A stretch of 64,000 nt of DNA from assembly GCA_023846275.1 (NCBI GenBank), contig JAIUJO010002340.1, positions 182,989-246,988 on the forward strand, read 5' to 3'. Position numbers and translations under genes: made by a program. Positions within the stretch are counted from its first letter, which is position 1. Every line of letters starts with the position of its first letter. Below the pieces are notes generated by a model. It was not told the origin of the DNA and did no database searches. It saw nothing but the letters and a program-made list of their open reading frames with translations. This document shows positions 25,489 through 39,179 of this stretch, piece by piece. The stretch comes from Vanilla planifolia (lineage: Eukaryota > Streptophyta > Magnoliopsida > Asparagales > Orchidaceae).

Positions 25489-27127
25489 AGAGCAGAGTAG
25501 AGAAAAGTAGAGTAAAGCTAGTTTAGGCTAAGCTAGGCTAGAGTAGAGTATAGTATCATAGAGTGGAGTAGAGTAGGGTAGAGTAGAGCACAGTAGAATA
25601 GAATAGAGCAGAGGAGAGAAGAGCAAAGTAGAGAAGAGCATAGTAGAGCATTGAAGAGTAGAGCAAAGCAAAGAAGAGGAGAGTAGAGTAAAGTAGCGTA
25701 CATTATAGTAGAGAAAATTAGAGTAGAGTAGAGCAAAGAAGAGTAAAGCAGAGCTAGGTTAGGCTCGACTTGGCTTGGCTAGGCTCGACTAGAGTAGAGT
25801 AGAGTAGAGTATTGTAGAGTAGAGTAAAGCAGAGCTAAGTTAGGCTAGGCTAGGCGAGGTTATAGTAAAGTAGGGTAGAGTAGAGTTGAATAGAGTAAGA
25901 AAAGTAGGGTAGAGTAGAGATAGGTTAGGTTGGGCTATGCTAGGTTAGGCTAGGATAGGGTAAGCTAGGCTAGGCTAGAGTAGAGAAGAGTAGAGCAGAG
26001 TAGAGTAGAGCAGAGCAAAGAAGAATGGAGTTTGCAAAGTAGAGTAGAGTATAGTAAAATAAAGCTTAGTTAGGCTAGGCTAGGCTAAGCTAGAGTAGCA
26101 TAAAACAGAGCAGAGCATAGTAGAGCAGAGCAGAGTATGGTGGAGTAGAGTAGAGTATAGCAAAGTAGAGTAGTGAAAAGCAAAGCAGAGCAGAGTGAGG
26201 ATAGGCGAGGCTAGCTGAGGCCAGAGTAGAGTAGAGTTGAGTTGAGCAGAGTAGCGTAGAACTAAGCAAGGTTGGGTTTGGCTAGGCTGGGCTAGGGTAG
26301 GCTTGGCTTGGCTAGAGTATGAAAAAAATAGAGTATAGTAAAGTAGAGCTAAGTTAAGTTAGGCTAGGCTAGGCTGGAGTTCAATATGGTAGAGTAGAGT
26401 AGAACAGATTAATGCTGAGTAGAGCAGAGTAGTGTAGAGTAGAGCAGTGTAGAGCAGAGGTAAGCAGAGCTTGGTTAGGCTAGACTAGGCCATGATAGGC
26501 TAGAGTAGAGTATAGAAAAGATGAGCTAGGTTAGGTGAAGCTAAGCTAGCCTAGGTTAGAGAGGAGTAGAGTCAAGTTGTGCTAGGATAGGCTAGGTAAG
26601 GCTATGCTAGAGTAGAGTAAAGTAAAATAGAGTAGAGTAGAGTAGACTAGAGTAGAGCTTTGTTAGGCTAGGCTAGGCTAGGGTAGGCTAGGTTAAGCTA
26701 GGCTTGACTAGAGTAGAGTTGAGGAGAGGAGAGCAGAGCAGAGTAGAGCATAATAAGGCAAAGCAAAGAAGAGTATAGCAAAGCAGAAGAGCAAGGTAAA
26801 GCAATGTAGAGCTAAGCAGAGTAGAGCAGAGCAATGTAGAGTAGAGTGGAGTAGACCAGAGTAGAGTAGAGTAGAGTAGAATTAGGTTATTCTAAGCTAG
26901 GATAGGCTATAATAGAGTAGAGTGGAGTAGAGTTTAATAGAGTTGAGTGGAGCCTGGTCAGGCAAGACGAGACTTGGTTAGGCTAGGCTAGGCTACATTA
27001 AGCTAGATTACAGTAGAGTATAATAGAGTAGAGTAAAGTAGAGCTTGATTCGCTAATGCTAGGCTTGGTTAGGCTACAGTACAGTAGAGTACAGTAGAAT
27101 AGAGTAGATTAGAGTAGAATAGGGTAT

Positions 27128-27174
27128 AGGAGAGGAGAGGGGAGGAGAAGAGAGGTGAGGAGAAGAGAGGAGAG
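27128..27174 (+). repeat. Polypurine tract, GAGGA-type units
   Basis: 28 consecutive purines at 27,128-27,155, then one T, then 18 more purines (27,157-27,174). The usual T of the TAGAG unit is lost, giving GAGGA/GAGAG units. It is the purine-strand counterpart of the tract at 62,742-62,778. Confidence 0.85.
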
Positions 27175-27414
27175 TAGAGCAGAGTCAAGCAAAGCATAGA
27201 ATAATAGAGTAGAGTAGAGCAAAGATGAGTAAAGCAGAGTAGAGTAGTGTAGAGCCAAGCAAAGTAGGGTAGAGAAGAGCAGAGCAGAGAAGAGCTGAGC
27301 AAAGCAAACAAGAGTAGAGCATAACAGAGTAGTAGAGAGCATCACAAAGGTTGGAGTAGAAGAGCAAAGCAGAGTAGAGTGGAGCAGAGCAGAGTAGAGT
27401 AAGCAAAAGCTAGG

Positions 27415-27452
27415 TAAGGAAAGGCCTGACATTTCTAAGCTCGGCTCGAGTA
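27415..27452. other. Irregular, C-containing patch
   Basis: The sequence aaggcctgacatttctaag (27,421-27,439) followed by ctcggctcgag does not parse into clean A or B units. It has more C than its surroundings and contains the palindromes AGGCCT and CTCGAG. It keeps the longest minus-strand open frame of the window (27,109-27,594) free of stops. Confidence 0.6.
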
Positions 27453-30400
27453 GAGTAGAGTCGAGAAGAGTTAGGTTAAGCAAACCTAGGCTAGAGTATT
27501 GTAGAGTAGAGTAGAGTAAAGTAGGATAGAGTAGAACAAAACATAGTAGAGCAAAGCAGAGTAGAGTAAAGTAGAGCAAAGAAGAGTAGAACAAAGTAGA
27601 GTAGAGGATAGCATAGTTTGGTTAACGTAGGCTAGGTTGAAAAATGCTAGGCTATGCTAAAATAGAGTAGAATAGAGTATGGTAGGGTAAAGTAGAGTAG
27701 AGCTAAGTTTGTTTAGGCTAGGCTAGGTTAAGTTAGAGTAGATTAGAGTATATTAGAGCATAGTAGAGTTGTGTGAAGTATAGTAAAGCTAGGTTAGGTT
27801 AGGTTAGGCTAGGGAAGGCTTAGTTAGGCTAGAGTAGAGTAGAGTAGAATAGAGTAAAGGGAATTAGAGTAGAGCTAGGTTAGGCTTAGCTAGACTAGGT
27901 TAAACATGGTTGGAGTAGACTAGTGTAGATTAAAGTAGAGTAGACTAGAGTAGAGTAGAGAAAAAAAGCAGAGCAAAGAAGACTAGAGTATAGTAGGGCA
28001 GAGTAGAGTAAAGTAGAGTAGAAAAGAGCAAAGCAGAGTAGAGAAGAGAAGGGTAGAGTAGAGAAAAATAAAGTAGAGTAGAGAAGTGGAAAGCTGAGTA
28101 GAGTAGAGTTAGGATAGGCTAAGCTAGGCTTTGATAAGCTAGAGTAGAGTATAGTAGAGTAGAGTAAAGTAGAGTATAATAAAGAAAAGTAGAGTAGAGC
28201 AGAGTAGTTTAGAGTAGAGTAAAGCAAAGCAGCATAGAAAAGAGTAGAGCAAAGCTAAGAAGAGTAAAGATGAGTAGCATACAACAGAGCAGAGAAAATT
28301 ATAGCAAGGCAGAGTAGAGTCGAGCAGAACAAAGTAGAGTAGAGCAGAGCTAGGTTATGTTAGGCTTAACTTAGCTAGGCTAAAGTAGAGTAGACCAAAG
28401 TAGAATAGACTAGAGTAGAGCAGTGCTAGGTTAGGGTTGGCTAGGCTAGGTTATAGTAAAGTAGAGTAGAGTAGAGTAAAGTTAAGTATAGTAGAGCTAG
28501 GTTCGGTTAGACTATTCTAAGCTAGGCGAGGCTAGGCCTGGCCAGGGTAGGCTAGCTTTAGCTAGAGTAGAGTAGAGTAGAATAGAGTAGAGTAGAGTAG
28601 AGTAGAGTAGAGCTAGCTTAGGCTAGGCTAGGCTAGTTTAGAGTTGAGTTTAGTGGAGGAGAGTTGAGCAGAGCAGCGTAGAGTAGTGTGGAGCAGAGCA
28701 AAGTAGAGTAGAGTAGAGAAAAACAGAGTAAAGCAGAGCTAGGTTAGGCGAGGCCAGGCTAGTGTTAGAATGGAGTAGAGTAGAGTAGAGTGTAGAGTGG
28801 AGTAGAGTAAGTTGGAAAAGAGCTAGGTTAGGCAAGGCTAGCCTAGATTATGCTAGTTTAGGGTAGGCTATGCTAGCCCAAACAAGGCTAGAGAGGAGTA
28901 GTCTAGAGCTAGATTAGGTTAGGTTTTGGTAGGCTAGATTACAATAGAGTAGAGTAGAGTAAAATAGAGTAGAGCTAAGAAAAGCAGATCAATGGAGAGC
29001 AGAGCATAGTAGAGAAAAGAAGTGTTGAGCAGAGCTAAGCAGAGTTAGGTTAAGCTAAGCTAGGCTAGGCTCGGCTAAGCTCGGTGAGAGTAGAGTAGAG
29101 TAAAGTAGAGCTAGTTTAGGTAAGGCTAAGATAGAGTAGAGTAGACTAGAGTAGAGTAGAGTAGAGTAGATTAGAGTATAGTAGACTCAATTAGAGAAGA
29201 GTAGAGCTAGGTTAGGCTAGGCTAGGCAAGGCTAAGCTAGGATAGAGAAGGTTAGCCAAGGCTAGGTGAGAGTGCAGTATAGCCGAGTAGAGAAGAGAAG
29301 AGTAGAGTAGAGCAGAGGATAGTAGTGTAGAGAAGAGTAGAGAAGAATAGTACAGAGCTGAGCAAAAAAGAGCAGAGTAGAGTAGAGTAGAGAGAGTAGA
29401 GTAGAGCTTGTTTAGGCTAAGCTAGGCTGGGATAGGTTAGTAGAGTTAGTGAAAATAGCTAGGTTAAGCATGGCTAGCCTATGTTATTCTAGGCTAGGTT
29501 GGGTTGGGTTAGGCTAGCAAGGCAAGGTAAGAGTAGAGTATAGTAGAAGTAGAGCTAGTTTAGGATAGGCTAGGCTTGGTTAGAGCACAACAGAGCAGAG
29601 AGGTGAGAGCTGAGTAGAGCTGAGTAGAGTAGATCAGAGTATAGCAGAGCAGTGCAGAGTAAAGCTAAGTAGAGTTAATTAGGCTTAGCTAGACTAGGAT
29701 AGGTAATGCAAGACTAGGTTAGCCTAAGTTAGGTGACAGTAGAGTATAGTATAGTAGAGCTAGGTTAGGCAAGGCAAGGTTAAGCTAGGTTAAAGTAGAG
29801 TTGACTAGAATAGAGAAAAGTAGTGTAGAGTAGAGTAGAGTAGAGTATAGCTGGGTTAGATGAGGCGAGGCTAGGGTAGGTTAGGGAAGGATGAGAAGGG
29901 CTAGGCTAGAGTAGAGTAGTGTAGAGTAGAGAAAGCTTTGTTAGGCTAGGCAAGGCTAAAGTAGAGTGGAGTAGAGTAGAGAAGAGTAGAGCAAACTGGA
30001 GTAGAGCAGAGTAGGGAACAATAGAGCTTAGCAGAGCAAGATGGAGAAAAGTATAGTAGGGCAGAGTAGAGTTGAGAAGGGCATAGTAGAGTGGGGTTGA
30101 GAAAGGTTAGGCTAAGCTAGGCTAAGTTTTGCTAGGTTAGTGTAGAACAGGGGAGTAGAGTAGAGTAAAGTAGAGTAGAGTAGAGTATAGTATAGTATAA
30201 TATAGTATAGTAGAGTAAAGCTAGCTTAAGGTAGGCTACGCTAGGCTAGGCTCGAGTAGATTAGAGTGGAGTAGAGTAGAGTTCAGTAGAGCTAGGTTAG
30301 GTTCAGCCAGGCTAGGCTAGGGTTGGTTGAAGTAGAATAAAGTAAGACAGAGTAGAGCAGAGAATAGCATGATAAAGCAAAATGGACTAGAATAAAGTAG

Positions 30401-33400
30401 AGAAAAGCAAAGTAGAGCAAAGTAGAGTTAAGCAAAGCTAGGTTAGTGTAGAGCAGAGCAAAGATGAGTAGAGCTAGGTTAGGCAAAGCTTGGTTAGTAA
30501 AGAGTAGAGTAGTGCTTTGTTAGGCTAGGCTAGACTAGGTTAGGATAAACTAGGCTAGGGTAGAGCAGAGCAAAGCAAAGTAGAGTTGAGCAGAGTAGAG
30601 TAGAGTAGAGCAAAGTAGAGAAGAGCAGAGCAGAGTAGAGCAGAGTAGAGCAAAGGGGAGCAAAGCTAGGTTAGGCTAGGCTAGGTTAGGATAGAGTAGA
30701 GTAGAGCTAAGTTAGGTTAGGCTAGGTTAAAATAAAATAGAGTAGAGTAGAGAAGAGTGGAGTAAAGGAGAGTAGAGTAGAGTAGAGCTAGGTTAGGTTA
30801 GGTTAAGTTAAGCTAGGCTATGCTATATTAGGATAGGCTTTGTTAGGCTAGAGTAAAGTAGAGTATAGTAGAGTAGAGTAGAGTTATGTTAGGTTATGTT
30901 AGGCCAGAGTATCATAGAGTAGACTATAGTAGAGTAGAGCAGAGTGGAGTAGAGTAGAGTTTTATAAGGCAGAGTAGAATAGAGAAGAGCAGAGCAGAGC
31001 TAGGTTAGGCCAGGCTAGGTAAGGGTAGGCTAGTGTAGACTAGAGAAGAGTAGAGCTAGGATAGGTTAAGTTAGAGTATAGTATAACATAGTAGAGTATA
31101 GTAGAGTAGAGTAGAGTATAATATATTAGAGGTGAATAGAGTAGGGTCAAGTAGAGTAGATTTAAGTTATGTTAGGGTAGGCTAGGCTAAGCTAGGCTAG
31201 AGTAGAGTAGCATAGAGAAGAGTACCATAAAGCAGAGCTTTGTTAGGCCAGGCTAGTCTAGGCTAGGATAGGCTAGAGTAGAGTAGGATAGAGTAGAGAA
31301 GAGCAGAGAAGAGTAGAGTAGAGTAAAGAAGAGTAGAGCAGAGCAGAGAATGGTAGAGAAGAGTATAGAAGAGTAGAGAAAAGCATAGTAGAGTTTGGTT
31401 AGGCTAAGCTATACTAGGCTAGGCTAAGTTATAATAAACCAAAGTAGAGTAGAGTAGGGTAGAATAGAGTAGAGTAGAGTATAGTATAATAGAGTAGAGT
31501 GGAGTAGAATAGAGTAGAGTTATGTTATGCTTGGCTAGGTTAGGCTAAGTTAGTCTAGGCTAGAGTAGAGTAGTGTTGAGTAGGGCAGAGTAGAGCAAAA
31601 TTAGGTTAGGCTAGACAAGGCTAGCATATAGTAGAGTATAATATAGAAGAGTAGAGTAAAGCAGAGAAGTGCATAGCAAAGCAAATTAAAGCAACATAGA
31701 GCAGAGTAGAGTAGAGTAGAGTAGAATAGCAGAGTGGAGCAAAACAGAGTAGAGAAGAGCTAGGTTAGGCAAGGCAAGTCTAGAGTAAAATAGAGTAGAG
31801 TAAAGTAGAGTTGAGCTAGGTTATGTTAAGATAGACGAGGCTAGGCTAGGCTAGTGTTTAGTAGTATATAATAAAATAGAGTAGAGTAGAGAAGAGTAGA
31901 GCAGAGCAGTGCATTGCATAGCAAAGTAGAGTAGAGTAAAGAAGAGTAGAGCAGAGTAGAGCAAAGCAGAGCTAAGTTGGGCTAGGCAAGACTAGAGTAG
32001 AATAGAGTAGGGTAGAGTAGAGTAGAGCTAGGTTAGGCAAGGATAAGCTAGGTTTGGTTAGAGTAAAGTTGAGTAGAGTGAAGGAGAGAAGAGTAGAGTA
32101 GAGAAGAGTAGAACAGAGTAGAGTAGAGTAAAGCAAAGTAGAGTAAAGCAGAGCAGAGTAGAGTAGGGTAGAATAGAGTAGACAAAAGCTGAGTAGAGCA
32201 GAGAGCAAGGTTATGCTAGGCTAGGTTAGGCTAGGCTAGGCAAGAGTAGAGTATAGCTAAATTAGGCTAGGTTAGAGTAGAGTTGAGTAGAGTACACTTA
32301 GGTTTTGTTAGGCTAGGCTAGGGTAGTCAAGGCTGAGCTATGCTAGGCGAGAGTAGAGTATAATAGAGTAGAATAGGGTAGAGTAAAGTAAAGTAGAGCT
32401 AGGTTAGGCTAAGCTAGGCTGGAGTATAATAGAGCAGAGTAGAGTAGAACAAAGCTGAGTAGAGTAGAGTAGAGTAATGTAGAGCTAAGCTGAGTAGAGT
32501 TATGTTAGCCTAAGCTAAGAGATGCTAAGCAAGGGTATGCTTGGCTGGGCTAAGCTTAGGCTAGAGTAGAGTAAGGTAGAGTAGAGCTAGGTTAGGTTAA
32601 GCTAGGCTAAGCTTGGTTAGAGTAAAGTAGAATTGAGTAGAGTAGAGTAGAGTAGAGCACTTTTAGACTAAGCTAGGCAAAACAAGGAAAGGCTAGAGTA
32701 GAGTGGAGTAGAGTAGAGCAGTGCAAAGCAGAGTAAAGAAGAGCAGAGCAGAGTAGAGAAGAGTAGAGTAGAGTAAAGCAGTGCAGAGTAGAGAAGAGTT
32801 GAGAAGAGTAGAGCAAAGCTGAGTAGAGTAGAGTAAAGTAGAATAGGGTAGAGCAAAGTGGAGCAGAGTAGAGCAGAGCTTATCAGAGAAGAGTAGAGTA
32901 CATCAAAGCATAATAGATAAGAGCAACGTTAGGCTAGGAGAGAGTAGAGTAGAGCTTGGTTAGGCTAGTCTATGTTAGGCTTGTCTAAACTGGGCTAAAG
33001 TAAAGTAGAGTAGAGTAGAGCACAGTAGAGTAAAGCAAAGTAGAGCAAAGCAAAGATGAGTAGAGTAGAGCTAGGTGAGGCTAGGCTAGGCTAAGCTAGA
33101 ATAAAGTAGAGCAGAGCAAAGTTAGACTAGACTTGGATAAAGTAGTGTAGAGTCGAGTAAAGTAGAGTAGAGTAGAGGAGAGAAGAGTAGAGCGGAGTAG
33201 GTAGAGTAGAGTAGAGTAGAGTAAGGTTAGGTTAGGCTAGGCTTGGTGAGACTTGGCTAGGTAAGGCTAGGCTACCTCAAGCTAGGATAGGCTAGAGTAG
33301 AGTCGAGTAGGGTAGAGTAGAGTTAGGTTAGGCTAGGCTAGGAGAGAGTAAAATAGAGCAGAGCAGAGTAGAGTAGAGTAGAGTAGAGTAAAGTAGAGTA

Positions 33401-35118
33401 GAGTAGAGCTAGGTTATGCTAGGTTAGTCTTGGGTAGGCTAGGCTACAGCAAAGTATTATAGAGTCGAGTAGAGTAGAGTAGCGTAGAGCAAAGCTATGT
33501 TAGTCTCGGCTAGGCTAGAGTATAGTAGAGCAGTGTGGAGTAGAGTAGAGTAGAGAAGAGCAGAGTAGAGTAGAGTAGAACATAGCAGAGTAGAGCAAAG
33601 CAAAGCAAGGTTAGGTTGGGCTATGCTAGAGTAAAGTGGAGAAGAGTAGAATAAAGTAGGGTAGAGTAGAGAATTGTAGAGCTAAAGGCTAGGCTAAGTT
33701 AGAGTAGAGTATAGTAGATTTGGATATAATAGAGTGGATTTCTATAGAGTAAAGTAGAGTATAGCTAGGTTAGGTTAGGCAAAGCTAGGCTAGGCAAGAT
33801 ACAGTATAGTGAGGTAGAGTAGAGTTGAGCAGAGTACAGCTAGGTCATTCTAGGCTAAGCTAGGCAAGGCTAAACTAGGCTCGAGTAGAGTAAAGTATAG
33901 AAGACCAGAGCAAAGCAGAGTAGAACAGAGTGGAGCAGAGCAGAGTAGAGTAGAGCAGAGAAGAGCTTAGTTAGGCAAGGCTTGGTGGCTTAGGCTAGAG
34001 TAGAGTAGTGTAGAACAAAGTATAACAAGTTTAGGCTAGGCCATGCTAGGCTATAGTAACTAAGCTAGGCTATGCTTTGCTAAGCTAGAGTAAAGTATAA
34101 TAGAGTAGAGTAGAACATAGTAGAGTATAGCATAACAAATTAGAGTAGAGCAGAGCAGAGAAGAGCACAACAAAGAAGAGTAGAAAAGAGTCGAGCATGG
34201 TAGAGTAGAGTAAAGTAGGGGAGAGTAGAGCTAGGATAGGCTAAGCTATGCTAAGCTAGGCTAGGCTTGGCTAAGTTAAGCTAGGTTAAAGTAGAGTAAA
34301 GTAGAGTAGAGTAGTGTAGAGAATGGTAAAGTATAATAGAGTAGAGTGAAGTAGAACAGAGAAGAGTAAGACACGGTAGAGTAGAGTAAAGCAGAGCAAA
34401 GTAGAGTGGAGTAGAGCAAAGCAAAACAGAGCAAAGTATAGCAGGTAGAGTAGAGCATGGCAGGGCAATGCAGAGCAAAGTAAAGCTAGGCTAGCTAAGC
34501 TATGCTAAGCTATACTAAGTTATAGTGGAGTAGAGTAGAGTAGGGTAGAGTGGAGTAGAGTGGAGTAGAGTAGAGTAGACTATAATATAGTTGAGTATAG
34601 TAGAGTACAATAGAGTAGAGGAGAGTAGAATAGAGCAAAGTAGTGTAGAGTAGAGTAGAGTAGAGTAAAGCAAGGTTATGCAAGGCTAGGCTAGGCGAGG
34701 CTAGGCTAGAGCAGAGTATAGTGAAGTGGAGTGGAGTAGAGCTAGGTTAGGTTTGGCTAGGCTAGGCTAGGTTAGAGTAAAGTTGAGTAAACTAGAGCTA
34801 GGTTAGGCAAGGCTAGGCTACGGTAGGTTAAGCTTGGCTAGAGAAGAGTAGATTAGAGTAGAGTAGAGAAGCGCTAGGTTAAGCTAAGCTAGGCTAGAGT
34901 AGAGCTAGGCTAGGCTAAGCTAGAGTGAAGTCGAGTAAAGTAGAGTAGAGTAGAGCTAGTTTAGGTTAGATTAAGTTAAAGTAGAGAAGAGTAGAGTAGA
35001 GTAGAGTTGAGTTGATTAAAGTAGAGTAGAGTAGAGTAAAGCATAGTAGAGCTAGGTTTAGGCTAGCCTTGGCTTTGCTTGGGAAGACAAGGCCAGGCTA
35101 GGCTAGGCTAGAGTATAG

Positions 35119-35172
35119 TAAATTAAAGAAGGGTAGTAGTAGAGTAAGTAAAGATATTTTAAGCTAGCTAGG
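35119..35172. other. Irregular patch with GTAGTAGTAG and GATATTTTAAG
   Basis: The regular 5-bp spacing breaks into 3-bp steps (gggtagtagtagagtaagta) and then aagatattttaagctagcta before normal B units resume. It is a local register change plus an AT-rich word. Confidence 0.5.
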
Positions 35173-36265
35173 CTAGGTCATGCTAAACTAGGCTAGAGTA
35201 AAGTAGAGTAGAGAAGAGCATAGTAGAGTTGAGAAGAGTAGAGTAGAGCAAACTAGAGTAGAGCAAAGTAGAGTAGAGCAGAGTAGAAGTAGAGTGAAGC
35301 AGAGCTAGGTTAGGCTAGGCAAGGCTAGAGTAGAGTAGAGCAACATTAGGTTATGCTAGGCTAGGCTATCCTAGGTTAGAGTGGCTAGGCAATGCTAGGC
35401 TAGCTTAGGCTAGAGTAGAGCAAAGTAAAGGAGAGCAGAGTAGAGTAGAGCTTAGTATAGAGCAGAGTAGAGTAGAGAAGAGGAGAGAAGAATAGAGTAG
35501 AAAAGAGAGAGATTAGGCTAAGCTAGGCTAAGTTAGGCTAGGCTAGGCTAGGCTAGGTTAAGTTAGAGTATAGTGGAGTTGTGTAGAGTAGAGCTAGGTT
35601 AGGTTAGGCAAAGCTTGGCTAGGTTTAAACGAGGCTAAAGTACAGTAAAGTAGAGTAGAGTAAAGAAAAGTATAGTGGAGCAGAGTAGAGTAGAAGTAGA
35701 GGAGAGCAAAGAAGACCAGAGCAAGCAGAGTATTGAGTAGAGTTGAGCTGAGCTGAGCAGAGAAGAGTTGAGCAGCAGTAGAGCAAAGCAGATCAGAGCA
35801 GAGTAGAGAAGAGTGAAGCATAGTAGAGTAGAGCAAAGAAGAGTTAAATGAGGTTAGGCAAAGCAAGATTCGGTTAGGCTAGGCTTGTTTAGAGTAGAGT
35901 AGAGTGGAGTAGAGTAGAGTGGAGCAGAGTAAACTATGCTAGGTTAGGCAATGCTTTAATGGAGTAGAGTGTAGCTAGGTTAGGTTTGGCTAGGTTAGGC
36001 TAAAATAGAGTAGAATAAAAGTATAGTTGAGTAGAGGAGAGTAAATGTAGAGTATAGCATAGCAGAATAGAGCAAAGTAGAGTGTAATAGAGTAGAGCAA
36101 AGAAGAGCAGAGTTATGCAGAATAGACTAGAGTAGAGAATAGTAGAATAAAATTAGGCTAAGCTAGGCTAAACTAGGCTATGCTAGGCTAAACTATGCAA
36201 GAGTAGAGTACATTAGAGTAGAGCTAGTTAGGTTGGGTTAGGATAGGCTAGCTTAGAGTAGAATA

Positions 36266-38690
36266 GAGTGGAGCAAAGTTAGGCAAGACTAGGCTAGAGT
36301 AAAGAGTACAACAGAGTAGAACAGAGCAGAGTAGAGCAGAGTAGAGTAGAGTAGAGAAGAGCAGAGTGGAGTAAAAGAGAGTAGAGCATAGAAGAGTAGT
36401 GCAGAGTAGAGTAACGATAGCTTAGGCAAAGTAGAGAAAAGCAGAGCAAAGTAGAGCTGAATAGAGTAGAGTAGAGCAGACTAGAGTATAGGAGAGAAGA
36501 GCATAGCAGAGAAAAAAAGTGAAGACTAGACCAGAGTAGAGCAGAGTAGAGTAGAGCTAGGTTAGGTTAGGCTAAGCTAGTTTAGAGTTGAGTAGAGTAG
36601 AGTAGAGAAGAGTAGAGTGGAATAGAAGTAGAGTAGAGCCTAAGCTAGTTTAAGTTAGAGTTGAGTAGAGTAGAGTAAAGTATAATATAGTAGAGTAGAG
36701 TAGAGAAGAGCTAGGTTATTTTTGGCTAAGCTCGACTATCTTAGGCTAGGCTAAGCTTTGCTAGGCTAGCCTATAGTAGAGTAGAGTAGGATAGAATAGA
36801 GTAGAGTAGAGCTAGATTAGGCTAGGATAGCCTAGGAAATGCTATCGTAAAAGTAGAATATAGAAGAGCAGAGTACAGCAGAGCAGAGCAAAAAAGAGTA
36901 GAGTAGAGTAGAGTTGAGCTGAGCAGGGTAAGTTTAGGCTAGGCTAGATTAGAGTAGAGTAAAGTAGAGCGAGGTTAGGCTAGGATAGGGTTGGTTATGA
37001 TAGAGTCGAGTAGAGCATAGTAGAGTAGATTAGAGTTGACTATAGTATAATAGAGTTAGGTTATGATAAGCTAGGGTAGGCTTAGCTCTGCTAGCCTAGG
37101 CTATAGTAGAGTAGAGTAGAGTAGATTAGAGTAGAGTGGAGGAGAGTAGAGGATAGTAGAGTAGGGCAGTGTAGAGTAGAGTAGAGCAGAGTAGAGTAGA
37201 GGAGAGGAGAGGAGAGTAGAGTAGAGCATAAAAGAGTAGAGAAGAGGAGAGGAGTGTAGGGTAGAGTAGAGCATAATAAAAGAGAGCAGAATAGAGCAAA
37301 GCAGAATAGACCAGAGTAGAATGGAGAAAAGCATAGTAAAATAAAGCAGAGAAAAGTAGAGCTAGGTTAGGTAAGCTTAGGCTAGGCTAGAGTTGAGAAG
37401 AGTAGAGTAGGGTGGAATAGAGTGGAGTAAGGTCGAGCTAAGTTAGGCTAGGCTAGGATAAGTAGAGTTGAGTACAGAGGAGCTAGGTTAGGCTAGCCTA
37501 GGCTAAGCTAGGCTAGAATAGGCTATGCTAGAGTAGAGTAGACCAGAGTGGAGTAGAGCTAGGTTAGGCTTGGCTAAGCTAAAGTATAATAGAGCAGGGT
37601 ATAGTAGAGTAGAATAAAGTAGAGTAAAGTAGAGTAGAGCTGAGAAGAGATGTGCAGAGCAGAGTGGAGAAGAGCAAAAAAGTGTAGAGCAGAGCAGAGC
37701 TGAGTTAAGTTAAGTTAGGCTAAGCTAGGCTAGTGTAAAGTGGATTAGAGCTAGGTTAAGTTAGGCTAGGCTAGGTTAGGTTATAATAGATTAGAGTAGA
37801 GTTTAGTAGAGTAGAGTAGAGTATATTATAGTAGAGCTAGTTTAGGATTGGCTAGGCTAGGCTAGGTTAGGCTTGGCTACGCTAGGCTAGAGTAGAGGAG
37901 AGTTGAGTAGAGTGGAGTAGAGTAGACAAGAATAAAATAGAGTAGAGTAGAACTAGGTTAGGCTAGGCTAAGCTAAGCTAGGATAAGCTAGAGTAGAGTA
38001 GAGTAGAGTAAAGTAGAGCTAGGTTAGGACACGTTAGGCTAGGCTAAGCTAGAGTAAAGTAGAGTAGAGTAGATTATAGTAGAGTAGAGGAAAGTATAGT
38101 AGAGTAAAGTAAAATAGAGTTTAGTATAGCAGAGTAGAGTGGAGTAGAATAGAGGAGAGGAGAGTAGAGAAGAGCAGAGTATAACAATATAGAGCATAGT
38201 AGAGCTGCATTGAGCAGTACAGAGTAGAGTAGAGTAGTGTTGAGTAGAGGTAGGTTAGGATATGCTAGGCCAATCTAGGCTAGGCTAGGCAAGAGAAGAG
38301 TAGAATAGAGTAGAGTAGACTAGAGCTAAGTTAGGTAAGGCTAGGCTAAGGTAGGATAGGCTAGGATAACGTAAAGTAGAGTGGAGAATAGTAGGGTAGA
38401 GTAGTGTAGAGTAGAATAAAGTAGAGAAGAGCTAAGTTAGGCTAAGCTAGGTTAGGCTAGGCTAAGCTATAGTAGAATAGAGTAGAGTAGAGTAGAGTAG
38501 AGCAAGGTTAGGATAGGCTAGGATAGAGTATAGTAGAATAGTGTATAATAGAGTTCAGCAAAATAGAGAAGAGCATAACAAAGCATAGTAGAGAAGAGCA
38601 GAGTAGAGCAGAGTAGAGAAGAGTAAAGTAGAGTATAACAAAGCAAAACACAGTAAAGCTAGGTTAGGTTATGGTTGGCTAGGTTAGGCT
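36266..38690 (+). repeat. Long segmental duplication, copy 2 (partner 1-2,505)
   Basis: Direct-orientation copy of the left end of the window. Ordered shared rare words run from agagcaaagttaggcaagac near 36,270 to acagtaaagctaggttagg near 38,650. Differences are scattered point substitutions plus small gains and losses of 5-bp units. About 62 bp net are missing here between the markers at 731 and 2,471 of copy 1 plus a further few bases elsewhere, mostly between 731 and 1,828. Both the A blocks and the B blocks are preserved in order, so a kilobase-scale event copied this segment rather than local slippage producing it twice. Confidence 0.95.
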
Positions 38691-39179
38691 TGGCTTGATT
38701 AGGCTAGGTTAGGCTTGTGTAGGGTAGAATAATGTGGTGTACAGTAGAGCTAGGTTATGTCAGACTATGCTAAGTTTTGTTTGAGTAGAGCACAGTAGAG
38801 TAGAGTAGAGTAGAGCAGAGTAGAGTAGAGTAAAGGAGAATAGAGCAGATCAGAGTAGAGTGGAGAAGAATACAGCTTAACAGAAATGAGTAGAGCCGTA
38901 CAAAGTAGAGCAAAGCAGAGCAGAGCAAAGTTGAGCTTGGTTAAGCTAGGCAAGACTAGAGTATAATTGAGCAAGGTTACCTAGGCTAGGTTAGAGTAGA
39001 GTAGAGTAAAGTATAATATAATAGAGTAGAGTAGAGTAATGTGGAGTTAGGTTAGGCTAGGCTACACTATGACAAGATAGGGTTGGCTACGCGAAGCTTG
39101 GATAGAGTAGAGTAGATTAGAGTAACACAAAGAAGAGTAGAGCTCCATTAGGCTAAAGCTGGTCTTGGCTAGGCTAGGC

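Noticed and set aside
27109-27594. Longest open frame in the window (161 codons, minus strand), rich in Leu, Ser, Tyr and Thr.
   Set aside because: It is the CTCTA repeat read through: the same pentapeptide cycle appears in all frames, overlapping frames are open at once, and its ends coincide with B-type stop-bearing units. No domain, signal or start context supports a protein.
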